NCBI GenBank assembly: GCA_910579515.1 | Contig: CAJTUV010000018.1 | Coordinates: 1-64,000, forward strand | Source: an uncultured Hungatella sp. | Lineage (GTDB): Bacteria; Bacillota; Clostridia; Lachnospirales; Lachnospiraceae | Reading direction: 5' to 3' | Length of the DNA: 64,000 nucleotides | In this document: positions 43,801 through 49,757 of the stretch, in pieces | Layout: each line of letters starts with the position of its first letter | How positions within the stretch are numbered: position 1 is the first letter of the stretch | Made by a program: the position numbers and the translations under genes | The notes under the pieces: model-generated | The model's database searches: none | What the model saw: the letters and a program-made list of their open reading frames with translations, nothing else | What the model was told of the DNA's origin: nothing

Positions 43801-44000
43801 AAGACGGAATCATTCTTCGGCTTTTTGAGGCTTATGGGAGAAGAACCAAGGTTCATATGAGCCTGCCCTGGGCGCAGGGCAAAAGGGCTGTGGACTGCGG
43901 ATGTATGGAAAACGAATTGGCAGAAATGGGAGGTTGTCAGGGTGAGCTGGAGTTTGAGATGAGACCTTATGAGATTAAGACCATTAAGGTGAGGGAGTAA
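40824..44000 (+). CDS. Alpha-mannosidase, GH38
   Basis: A 1058-residue GH38 enzyme, normal bacterial length, no signal peptide. The catalytic zinc and nucleophile regions are 'IGHTHIDVAWKWPL' and 'LWLPDVFGYSAAMPQIL', with nucleophile Asp361. 'NQFHDILPGSSIKEVYED' is the conserved late motif. It hydrolyses alpha-mannosides, for example from N-glycan or yeast mannan fragments (substrate inferred). The ATG at 40824 has AGGAGG six bases upstream; the ATG at 40809 lies within that ribosome site. Confidence 0.94.
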   Translation: MDIIRNRIKMAVNTLGSLRYSHRKQIDYLQIAEGDYGFRETVLPEEMTKLVWKDYQRDETWGGKDKHYWLRAEIFPDRELAGRELRVIVSTGDTDLWNTDNPQILVYVDGKLKGTMDMNHQELILTDGESVHKKYELLFYAYSNNSAKTNFFHVDMAVYEREVAELYYDLKVPFEAGELLGEEDLERIEAWKVLNDSIRLLDFRRPYSEMFTESVKRAGDYFREHYYEERRKRGAGSPVTVHSIGHTHIDVAWKWPLKQTRQKAVRSFQTVLNLMERYPEYKFMSSQPQLYEFVKEEAPQLFERIKERVREGRWETEGAAWVEPDCNLSSGESLIRHILYGQRFFREELGAEPSQVLWLPDVFGYSAAMPQILKKSGLPYFMTTKIAWNEYNQFPYDTFTWRGIDGSEVLAYLITTKDYQKQPKSLHDPFNTTYNGRQNACQIMGTWQRYQNKELSRDVLTCYGYGDGGGGPTEEMLEESKRMAFGAASCPKTKQTFVKDFFHILEEKMDRRCLPSWSGELYLEFHRGTYTSMAKNKRYNRKSEFLCQDAEFYSVMAGNMGTDFSYPKEEMEKNWKLLLLNQFHDILPGSSIKEVYEDSKEQYEEILASGKKLVNQAKEEILGAAGIELGGDSLVVWNALSFPRTGVLEMEREACLSGVLTQKTAEGSYLYLIENTPSKGYEVCVKGEKRETDGKTECGKQDTILEVKQVNEGGALKMISTPFYEISFDSSGEMTRIYDRREERELLKEGETGNRLRIYEDSPLEYDAWNLDATYKEHWWSFDEPETFEILENGPVRACIFMKRRFLNSVIEQHIYFYRHTARIDFKTEMDWREHQLLVKVSFPLDLLCDSADYEIQFGNVKRPTHFNTSWDQARFETCGHKWADLSEDGYGAALLNDCKYGYDIHDSVMCLTLLKSGIFPNPEADQGRHEFTYGFFPHQGDFRRGHVIEEAYDLNCPLEGTWVKAKEKKSDSFLQVLEPNIMVDTIKQGEEKDGIILRLFEAYGRRTKVHMSLPWAQGKRAVDCGCMENELAEMGGCQGELEFEMRPYEIKTIKVRE

Positions 44001-44073
44001 CTGTCTTTTGGACTTGCCTAAAGTTACTGAGGGCAGCCGAGTTGTAGGACTTTTGACAAGGAGGTGAAAAAGC

Positions 44074-44277
44074 GTGTATGTGGTTTTAAGCATGGTTCTG
44101 ATTATAGTTGGGGGCGTTATGATTGGAAATCCAAGGCTTTTTTACGACATTACGGAAAGTTGGAAACATAATCGGAGTGTAGAACCGTCAGACTGGTATG
44201 TATTTCACACTCGGTTAGGAGGCGTCTTCTTTCTCGTAGTTGGAGTCGTTGGAGTCGTCATCCTGCTATTTTTTTAA
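44074..44277 (+). CDS. DUF6199-like small membrane protein, 67 aa
   Basis: A 67-residue protein with two membrane helices (about 2-18 and 47-66) and a short loop 'NPRLFYDITESWKHNRSVEPSDWYVFHTRLGG'-type, which is the pattern of the DUF6199 family. Function unknown. It starts with GTG at 44074 after a perfect AAGGAGGTG. Followed by a bidirectional terminator. Confidence 0.72.
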   Translation: MYVVLSMVLIIVGGVMIGNPRLFYDITESWKHNRSVEPSDWYVFHTRLGGVFFLVVGVVGVVILLFF

Positions 44278-44297
44278 TAAATGGTATAGGGGAAACA

Positions 44298-44350
44298 AAA
44301 AAGGGCTGCAAATGCAGAAACGCCGTCTGCATTTGCAGCCTTCTTTTGCT
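44298..44350. terminator. Bidirectional terminator, DUF6199 gene and aroA
   Basis: A perfect 15-bp stem (44304-44318 with 44326-44340, 7-base loop). Six A residues on the left give a T tract for the minus strand, and TTCTTTT on the right serves the plus strand. Confidence 0.92.
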
Positions 44351-44365
44351 GTGGGGCCATCCTGT

Positions 44366-45640
44366 TTAGGAAAGTCTTCTCAAATCCTCATAAAATTCAG
44401 GATAAGAGATATTTACACATTCTCCATGGAGTACTTTAGTCTCACCTTCGGCGCACAGCCCCAAAATGGCAAAGGTCATGGCAATCCGGTGATCCAGCCT
44501 GCTGTCAATGACAGCGCCGCAAAGAGGCTTCCCGCCGTGAATGATCATGCCGTCTTCTGTCTCAATCACATGGGCCCCCATGGCAGTCAGGCCGTCCACC
44601 ATGACGCGAAGCCGGTTGGATTCCTTCACCTTCAGTTCCGCCGCGTCCTTTATGACGGTTTTCCCTTCTGCAAAACAGGCCATAGCCGCTATGACAGGCA
44701 GTTCGTCAATTAAAGCAGGGATGAGCGGGCCGTCGATGGTGGTCCCGTGAAGTTTAGATGTTCTCACTAGGATATCTGCGGTAGGCTCTCCTTTTTCTCT
44801 GTCCTCCTTCACAATAGAAAGATCGGCTCCCATGGCCTTACAGACAGTAAGGATGCCATCTCTGGTAGGATTGATTCCCACATTTTTTATCAATATCTCA
44901 GAGTTGGGAGCTATCAGGCCGGCGCAGATGAAAAATGCAGCGGAAGAAATATCTCCGGGCACATGAATCTCATTGCCGTAAAGTTCTCTGGCAGGCTGAA
45001 GAATGGCGGTAGAGCCTTCTGTTCTTACCTCTGCGCCAAAAAGCTTTAACATGATTTCGCTGTGGTTTCTGGAAAGGCAGGGCTCTGTCACTCGGGTTTC
45101 CCCCTTGGCATAGAGTCCGGCCAAAAGGATGGAAGACTTTACCTGGGCGGAAGCCACCTTGGAAGTATAGTGGATCCCATGAAGGGGTTTTCCTATAATT
45201 TTAAGAGGCGCGCAGCCATTGTCCTTTACACTGACGATATCTGCTCCCATAAGAGAGAGCGGTTCTATGATCCGTTTCATGGGGCGCTTCTGAATAGAAT
45301 CATCTCCGGTCAGAGTGACGTCAAAATCCTGGGCGGCCAGGATACCGGAAATCAGCCTGGTGGTGGTGCCGCTGTTGCCGCAGTCTAAGACAGAGTCTGG
45401 CCGTTTTAAGCCGTGTAATCCGTTTCCATGGACCAAAACCGTATCTCCTTTCTGCTCAATGGAAATTCCCATTTTTTGAAAACAGGAGATGGTGGACAGA
45501 CAGTCCGCTCCTTTCAGATAGTTGTGAATCTCAGTGGTTCCCTTTGCGATAGAGCCGAACATGACGCTTCGGTGGGAGATGGATTTGTCTCCGGGAACCA
45601 CAACCTGTCCCCGCAGACCGTTTATCTTTGAAAATTTCAT
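44366..45640 (-). CDS. aroA: 3-phosphoshikimate 1-carboxyvinyltransferase (EPSP synthase)
   Basis: A 424-residue enzyme of the shikimate pathway joining PEP to shikimate 3-phosphate. Diagnostic parts are 'VPGDKSISHRSVMFGSIA', 'LDCGNSGTTTRLISGIL', 'SGILAAQ' and 'LRVKESNR'-type 'LKVKESNRLRVMVDGL'. The active-site pattern 'GNSGTT' has Ser rather than Ala, as in class II-like enzymes. SD AAAGGAA. Last of the aroF-tyrA-aroA operon, 46 bases after tyrA. Confidence 0.95.
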   Translation of the reverse strand: MKFSKINGLRGQVVVPGDKSISHRSVMFGSIAKGTTEIHNYLKGADCLSTISCFQKMGISIEQKGDTVLVHGNGLHGLKRPDSVLDCGNSGTTTRLISGILAAQDFDVTLTGDDSIQKRPMKRIIEPLSLMGADIVSVKDNGCAPLKIIGKPLHGIHYTSKVASAQVKSSILLAGLYAKGETRVTEPCLSRNHSEIMLKLFGAEVRTEGSTAILQPARELYGNEIHVPGDISSAAFFICAGLIAPNSEILIKNVGINPTRDGILTVCKAMGADLSIVKEDREKGEPTADILVRTSKLHGTTIDGPLIPALIDELPVIAAMACFAEGKTVIKDAAELKVKESNRLRVMVDGLTAMGAHVIETEDGMIIHGGKPLCGAVIDSRLDHRIAMTFAILGLCAEGETKVLHGECVNISYPEFYEDLRRLS

Positions 45641-45686
45641 GGTGTTTCGTTCCTTTCGCGGTGCTTGTCATAGAACAATAGTAAAG

Positions 45687-46781
45687 TTAATTCCCCATCA
45701 TTTCATAATGATATTTGGCCAGATGCTTCCTTGCTGCCTCCATAGACTCCTTATCATAGAAGGAAATCCGCAGAGCGCCTTCTCCATGTTCCCGGTTATG
45801 ATTGATTCCGATATTTTTAATGCTGATGCCCTTGGAAGCCAGAATTACGGACAGGGTAGAAATAGATCCTACCTCGTCCACAATATCCACGGTAAAGGAA
45901 TATTCTGGAGCGATGGCTCCCTTGGACTTATCGGAAATCGTATTGCGGTAATCTCTGGATGTCTCAAAAAGACGGTGCAGAGCCTGATTGTCAGACTGCT
46001 CCAGATCCGATAAGATTTCCTGTAAAGAAGTAATATACTGTCGGAGAATATCCGCCAGATTTTTTTGATTGGTCATGCAGATCTGCTCCCACATTTCAGG
46101 GGAAGAAGAGGCAATCCGCGTAATATCTTTAAAGCCTCCTGCTGCCAGCCGTTTCATCATGCCTTCCTCTGAATCGCAATCCCTGACCAGATTTACCAGA
46201 CTGGAGGCGATCACATGGGGAAGGTGACTGATTGCGGCTGTAATCTGATCGTGGCGGCGATAGTCTAAGACAATGGGAATAGAGCCAATCAGGTTGGCGA
46301 TCTCTACCAGGCGGTTTACGTCCTCCTGACGGGAGAGGGCTGTGGGAGTAATAATATAGTAAGCATTTTCTAAGAGGTGGTCTGTGGAATGCTCGTATCC
46401 CGTTTTTTCTGAACCGGCCATAGGGTGTCCGCCGATAAAGACAGATTCCATGTTAAGAGCCGTCACATGCTGATGAATATCCGTCTTGGTGCTCCCCACA
46501 TCCGTTATTATGGCTCCTTTTTTCAGAAAGGGCAGGAGAGAGGAAAGATACTGGGCATTGTATTCCACAGGGGTGCACAGGAAAATGAAATCGCACTGTC
46601 TTAAAGGTTCTCCAATGCCATCCAGGATCACGTCCACAATTCCGTCTTTTTGGGCTTGCTCCAGTTTTTTTCTTGTTCTCATATAAGCCATAATGGTGAT
46701 CTCTGGCTGCGCCCGTTTCAGACCTCTGGCAATGGAGCCGCCGATAAGCCCCAGTCCGATGAAAGCTATCGTAGAGGCCAT
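45687..46781 (-). CDS. tyrA: Prephenate dehydrogenase with ACT domain
   Basis: A 364-residue enzyme making 4-hydroxyphenylpyruvate for tyrosine. NAD-binding 'IAFIGLGLIGGSIARGLKRA', 'IFIGGHPMAGSEKTGYEHS' with catalytic histidine, and a C-terminal ACT domain from about residue 290 ('DIVDEVGSISTLSVILASKGI') for tyrosine feedback. It starts two bases after aroF. Confidence 0.95.
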   Translation of the reverse strand: MASTIAFIGLGLIGGSIARGLKRAQPEITIMAYMRTRKKLEQAQKDGIVDVILDGIGEPLRQCDFIFLCTPVEYNAQYLSSLLPFLKKGAIITDVGSTKTDIHQHVTALNMESVFIGGHPMAGSEKTGYEHSTDHLLENAYYIITPTALSRQEDVNRLVEIANLIGSIPIVLDYRRHDQITAAISHLPHVIASSLVNLVRDCDSEEGMMKRLAAGGFKDITRIASSSPEMWEQICMTNQKNLADILRQYITSLQEILSDLEQSDNQALHRLFETSRDYRNTISDKSKGAIAPEYSFTVDIVDEVGSISTLSVILASKGISIKNIGINHNREHGEGALRISFYDKESMEAARKHLAKYHYEMMGN

Positions 46782-46783
46782 AG

Positions 46784-47794
46784 TTATTTCCTCCCTGCCA
46801 AATCCATATAAGGTTTCAGATCCTTCATCAAAGTGTCAAATTGCTCAAAGGTTAACGACTGTGGTCCGTCAGACAAAGCGCAGGAGGGGCAGGGATGGAC
46901 TTCAATCATCAGACCGTCTGCGCCGACTGCGACTGCGGCCTTGGAAAGAGGCTCCACATAGGCCCTGACGCCGGTTGCATGGCTGGGGTCTACAAGAATG
47001 GGAAGGTGGCTTTTGGTCCGAATGACAGGAATGGCGCTGATGTCCAGCGTATTTCTGGTGGCCGTCTCATAGGTGCGGATGCCCCGCTCGCACAGCACGA
47101 TATTGGGATTTCCCTCAGAGATAATATATTCCGCCGCGTTAAGCCATTCATCTATGGTGGCAGCCAGCCCTCTTTTTAAGAGAACGGGAATACCAGACTT
47201 TCCCACCTCCTTTAAAAGCTCAAAGTTCTGCATATTGCGAGCCCCAATCTGGAGCATATCCACATATTTGACCGCAGTTTCCATGGCTCTTAAGCTGGTG
47301 ACTTCACAGATAATATTAAGCCCTGTAGCTTCTCTTGCTTCCTTCATATATTTTAATCCTTCCTCCTCAAGCCCCTGGAAAGAATAAGGAGAGGTTCTGG
47401 GCTTATACGCGCCGCCGCGAAGGAAGGTGGCTCCAGATTTTTTCACCGCATAGGCAGACGACAGAAGCTGATCATGGTTTTCAATGGCACAGGGACCGGC
47501 CATAACGGTTAAGGTTCCCGGGCCGATGACGGTGTTTCCCACAGGAATCACAGAATTTTCAGGATGGAATTTTTTGTTCACCAATTTGTAGGATTCCGTT
47601 ACATTGACAATTTTATCCACTCCGTCGGAAATCTCAATATTGGAACCGTGAAGCCTGGTCTTATCACCTACTACGCCGACAATCGTCACCTCGTCGCCTT
47701 TGGAGAGATGGACCTGAAGGCCTTTGGACTGAATCAGATTTGTGACTTTTTCAACAGCCTCTGAGGAGGCATTAGGTTTCATAATGATAATCAT
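46784..47794 (-). CDS. aroF: DAHP synthase, type I-beta with N-terminal FDL domain
   Basis: A 336-residue 3-deoxy-7-phosphoheptulonate synthase, first step of the shikimate pathway. The N-terminal 70 residues form the ferredoxin-like regulatory domain ('MIIIMKPNASSEAVEKVTNL'); the barrel has 'VMAGPCAIENHDQLL', 'FLRGGAYKPRTSPYSFQG' and 'LPILVDPSHATGVR'. The ferredoxin-like domain commonly gives feedback inhibition by Tyr or Phe. First gene of the operon. Confidence 0.95.
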   Translation of the reverse strand: MIIIMKPNASSEAVEKVTNLIQSKGLQVHLSKGDEVTIVGVVGDKTRLHGSNIEISDGVDKIVNVTESYKLVNKKFHPENSVIPVGNTVIGPGTLTVMAGPCAIENHDQLLSSAYAVKKSGATFLRGGAYKPRTSPYSFQGLEEEGLKYMKEAREATGLNIICEVTSLRAMETAVKYVDMLQIGARNMQNFELLKEVGKSGIPVLLKRGLAATIDEWLNAAEYIISEGNPNIVLCERGIRTYETATRNTLDISAIPVIRTKSHLPILVDPSHATGVRAYVEPLSKAAVAVGADGLMIEVHPCPSCALSDGPQSLTFEQFDTLMKDLKPYMDLAGRK

Positions 47795-47831
47795 GGTATT
47801 TTCCTCACATAGAAAGATTTATATCCACATC

Positions 47832-47860
47832 ATTGTAAAACAAGGAGGAGAGATTGTCAA
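47832..47860 (-). promoter_or_regulatory. Promoter of aroF-tyrA-aroA operon
   Basis: On the minus strand, perfect TTGACA (plus 47860-47855), 17-bp spacer, TACAAT (plus 47837-47832). Predicted start near 47825, giving a leader of only about 30 bases, too short for a T-box or trp-type attenuator. Confidence 0.85.
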
Positions 47861-47869
47861 TGCTTTGAG

Positions 47870-47894
47870 ACTTTAAAGTTTGACGCTTTAAAGT
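47870..47894. repeat. Two CTTTAAAG palindromes upstream of aroF promoter
   Basis: CTTTAAAG occurs at 47871-47878 and 47886-47893, 15 bases apart, within ACTTTAAAGT and GCTTTAAAGT. They lie upstream of the aroF -35 and about 45 bases before the tRNA-Trp promoter, a plausible regulator site. Confidence 0.5.
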
Positions 47895-47938
47895 GAATTT
47901 TCATCTTCTCATTCTATATCAATTTCTTTCAAAATATA

Positions 47939-47967
47939 TTGACAGATTACAAAATTCGTGGTATTCT
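47939..47967 (+). promoter_or_regulatory. Promoter of tRNA-Trp gene
   Basis: Perfect TTGACA (47939-47944), 17-bp spacer, TATTCT (47962-47967), 31 bases before the tRNA. Confidence 0.85.
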
Positions 47968-47997
47968 AAACGAGTCGGTAAACGGCAAGGACAACAT

Positions 47998-48068
47998 AGG
48001 GGAATAGTTCAATGGTAGAGCAGCGGTCTCCAAAACCGTAGATGGGGGTTCGAGCCCCTCTTCCCCTG
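47998..48068 (+). tRNA. tRNA-Trp (anticodon CCA)
   Basis: 71 bases fold as a complete tRNA: acceptor AGGGGAA (47998-48004) with TTCCCCT (48061-48067) and discriminator G; D-arm with TTCAATGGTAGAGC; anticodon stem CGGT/ACCG around the loop CTCCAAA with anticodon CCA; T-stem GGGGG/CCCTC with TTCGAGC loop. The terminal CCA is not encoded. Confidence 0.97.
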
Positions 48069-48093
48069 TTATAGAAATTCAGATTGATAGTTG

Positions 48094-48127
48094 GATATCC
48101 TTTCGGAAAGGAGTTCAGCTATTTTTT
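48094..48127 (+). terminator. Likely terminator after tRNA-Trp
   Basis: CCTTT/AAAGG stem (imperfectly extended) around a CGG loop, with six T residues about 9 bases after the stem. Confidence 0.45.
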
Positions 48128-48155
48128 GTTTTGAAAGCGGAGGAACGCCTGATTT

Positions 48156-48725
48156 ATGAAAGAGAAACAGGATTTAAGAAAGAAAATGAGGGAAAAGCGA
48201 AAAAGCCTGAGCCTTGATTACTGCAAAAGAGCAGACGATAGGATTCGTCTTTTTTTTAAATCTACAGACAGCTATAGAAACAGCCGGTTTTTATTTTGTT
48301 ATGTTAGTATGGAGGAAGAAGTAGATACAAGAAACCTGATTGCAGAGGCATTGCAGGAGGGAAAACGTGTAGCGGTTCCACGCTGTCAGAAAGGCGGAAG
48401 GATGGAGGCATGGGAAATAGAAAGCCTTCAGGATTTGGAACCAGGGCTGTTTCATATTTTAGAACCCAAAAGGAATTGTAAGCCTGTGAATTTGGAATCT
48501 CTCGATCTGTGTGTGATACCCTGTCTTTCTTGCAGCAGTCAGGGAGTGCGTCTGGGATACGGCGGGGGGTATTACGATCGGTTTCTTCCCAAAACAAAGG
48601 CGGAGCGCATAGTATTATGTAGGGAAAAGCTAATTTGTCAGAACATTCCCAGAGAAGCCCACGACTGTTTTATTCCGATGATCATTACGGAAAACGGCGT
48701 AAATTTCTACCAAAATGTGGAATAA
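48156..48725 (+). CDS. 5-formyltetrahydrofolate cyclo-ligase
   Basis: A 189-residue enzyme converting 5-formyl-THF to 5,10-methenyl-THF with ATP. 'KQDLRKKMREKRKSL' at the N-terminus binds ATP phosphate, and 'CVIPCLSCSSQGVRLGYGGGYYDRFL' is the diagnostic motif (YgfA/FAU family). SD GCGGAGGA. Possibly read partly from the tRNA promoter. Confidence 0.93.
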   Translation: MKEKQDLRKKMREKRKSLSLDYCKRADDRIRLFFKSTDSYRNSRFLFCYVSMEEEVDTRNLIAEALQEGKRVAVPRCQKGGRMEAWEIESLQDLEPGLFHILEPKRNCKPVNLESLDLCVIPCLSCSSQGVRLGYGGGYYDRFLPKTKAERIVLCREKLICQNIPREAHDCFIPMIITENGVNFYQNVE

Positions 48726-48879
48726 TATTTTTGTGAACTAAAAAAAATAGGTAGAAAGAAAAATAGAACTTCCTAAAGACGATTTGCTGTAAAAAGATTC
48801 GCACAAAAACGGAAAAAAAGTGCTGGAGGAATGGGAAAAATTGCATAAAAGACCATTTCGTCCAAAAAGAAAACGTAAT

Positions 48880-48908
48880 TTGACAACTTTTGGTAAGTGT
48901 GGTATAAC
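48880..48908 (+). promoter_or_regulatory. Promoter of HPr-like gene
   Basis: Perfect TTGACA (48880-48885), 17-bp spacer, TATAAC (48903-48908). The remaining bases from 48726 show A-rich sequence with nothing else recognised. Confidence 0.82.
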
Positions 48909-48961
48909 CTTTTTAGCAACAAGAAAATAAATTTGTTTGTCATATCAAAGGAGTTGATAGT

Positions 48962-49198
48962 ATGAAGCAGAAAAAAATCATGTTACCTACCATCGAGGAT
49001 GCAAAAGCATTTGTTGCAGCCGCGGCCAAATGTGATTTTGACATTGATGTATTCTACAATCGTGTTGTGATTGACGCAAAATCTATTTTGGGAGTGCTGA
49101 GCTTGGATTTAAGAAAGGTTCTTACAGTCAGGTATTCCGGCCAGAACCAGGAATTTGAGATGTTTTTAGAGGAAAAAGACGCAAAGAAAGCTGCATAA
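48962..49198 (+). CDS. HPr-fold protein without the phosphorylatable histidine (Crh-like)
   Basis: A 78-residue HPr-fold protein. The segment around Ser41, 'DAKSILGVLSLDL', matches the Ser46 region of HPr, including the HPr-kinase target. Counting back by the same register places Thr10 where His15 of HPr should be and Glu12 where Arg17 should be, so it cannot take phosphate from enzyme I. That combination (no His15, Ser46 kept) is that of Bacillus Crh, a CcpA co-factor with no transport role. SD AAAGGAG, own consensus promoter. Regulation by Ser phosphorylation is inferred. Confidence 0.82.
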   Translation: MKQKKIMLPTIEDAKAFVAAAAKCDFDIDVFYNRVVIDAKSILGVLSLDLRKVLTVRYSGQNQEFEMFLEEKDAKKAA

Positions 49199-49313
49199 AT
49201 CTTGATGAATACGGAACGTAAAAGGAGAATTGCCAAAAGTGTAAGAGGGTGGTTCTTCTTTTTTTACTGTTTTTGAGGAAAGCAGTAATGCCAAAGCAAG
49301 GAGGAACTAAAAG

Positions 49314-49718
49314 ATGTGGAAATGTCCAAAATGCGGACGCACGTTTAAGAATACAAACCAGGACCATTATTGCGGCGAACCGCCGAAAACGATTGAAGAA
49401 TATATCAAACGGCAGCCAGAGCAGGTTCAGCCCTTTTTGCGCCAGGTAAATACAGCGATTCAATCCGCTATACCGACTGCGAAGGAAAAGATATCCTGGA
49501 GTATGCCGACTTACTGGAAGAAGCATAATCTGATACAATTTGCCGCTTTTAAAAAGCATATCGGCTTGTATCCGGGGCCAGAGGCTGTGGAGGCGTTTGC
49601 AGACAAGCTGACACAGTATCACACAAGCAAAGGAGCCATACAGCTTCCCTATGACCAGCCATTACCGCTGGAATTGATTGCAGAGATTGCAAGGTGGTGT
49701 GAAAAGGAGAATAGCTGA
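49314..49718 (+). CDS. DUF1801 protein with N-terminal zinc ribbon
   Basis: A 134-residue protein. 'MWKCPKCGRTF' and 'DHYC' suggest a small zinc-binding ribbon, followed by the DUF1801 (YdhG/YjbR-like) domain: 'TIEEYIKRQPEQVQPFLRQV', 'KISWSMPTYWKKHNLIQFAA', 'KKHIGLYPGPEAV'. Function unknown. SD AAGGAGGAAC. Confidence 0.85.
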   Translation: MWKCPKCGRTFKNTNQDHYCGEPPKTIEEYIKRQPEQVQPFLRQVNTAIQSAIPTAKEKISWSMPTYWKKHNLIQFAAFKKHIGLYPGPEAVEAFADKLTQYHTSKGAIQLPYDQPLPLELIAEIARWCEKENS

Positions 49719-49757
49719 TTTTAAGGACATTGATCAGGCGACAGAAAGGGGTTTTTG

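Noticed and set aside
47795..47831. T-box or trp-type attenuator before aroF
   Set aside because: The mapped promoter leaves only about 30 bases of leader, with no specifier stem, T-box sequence or terminator/antiterminator pair.
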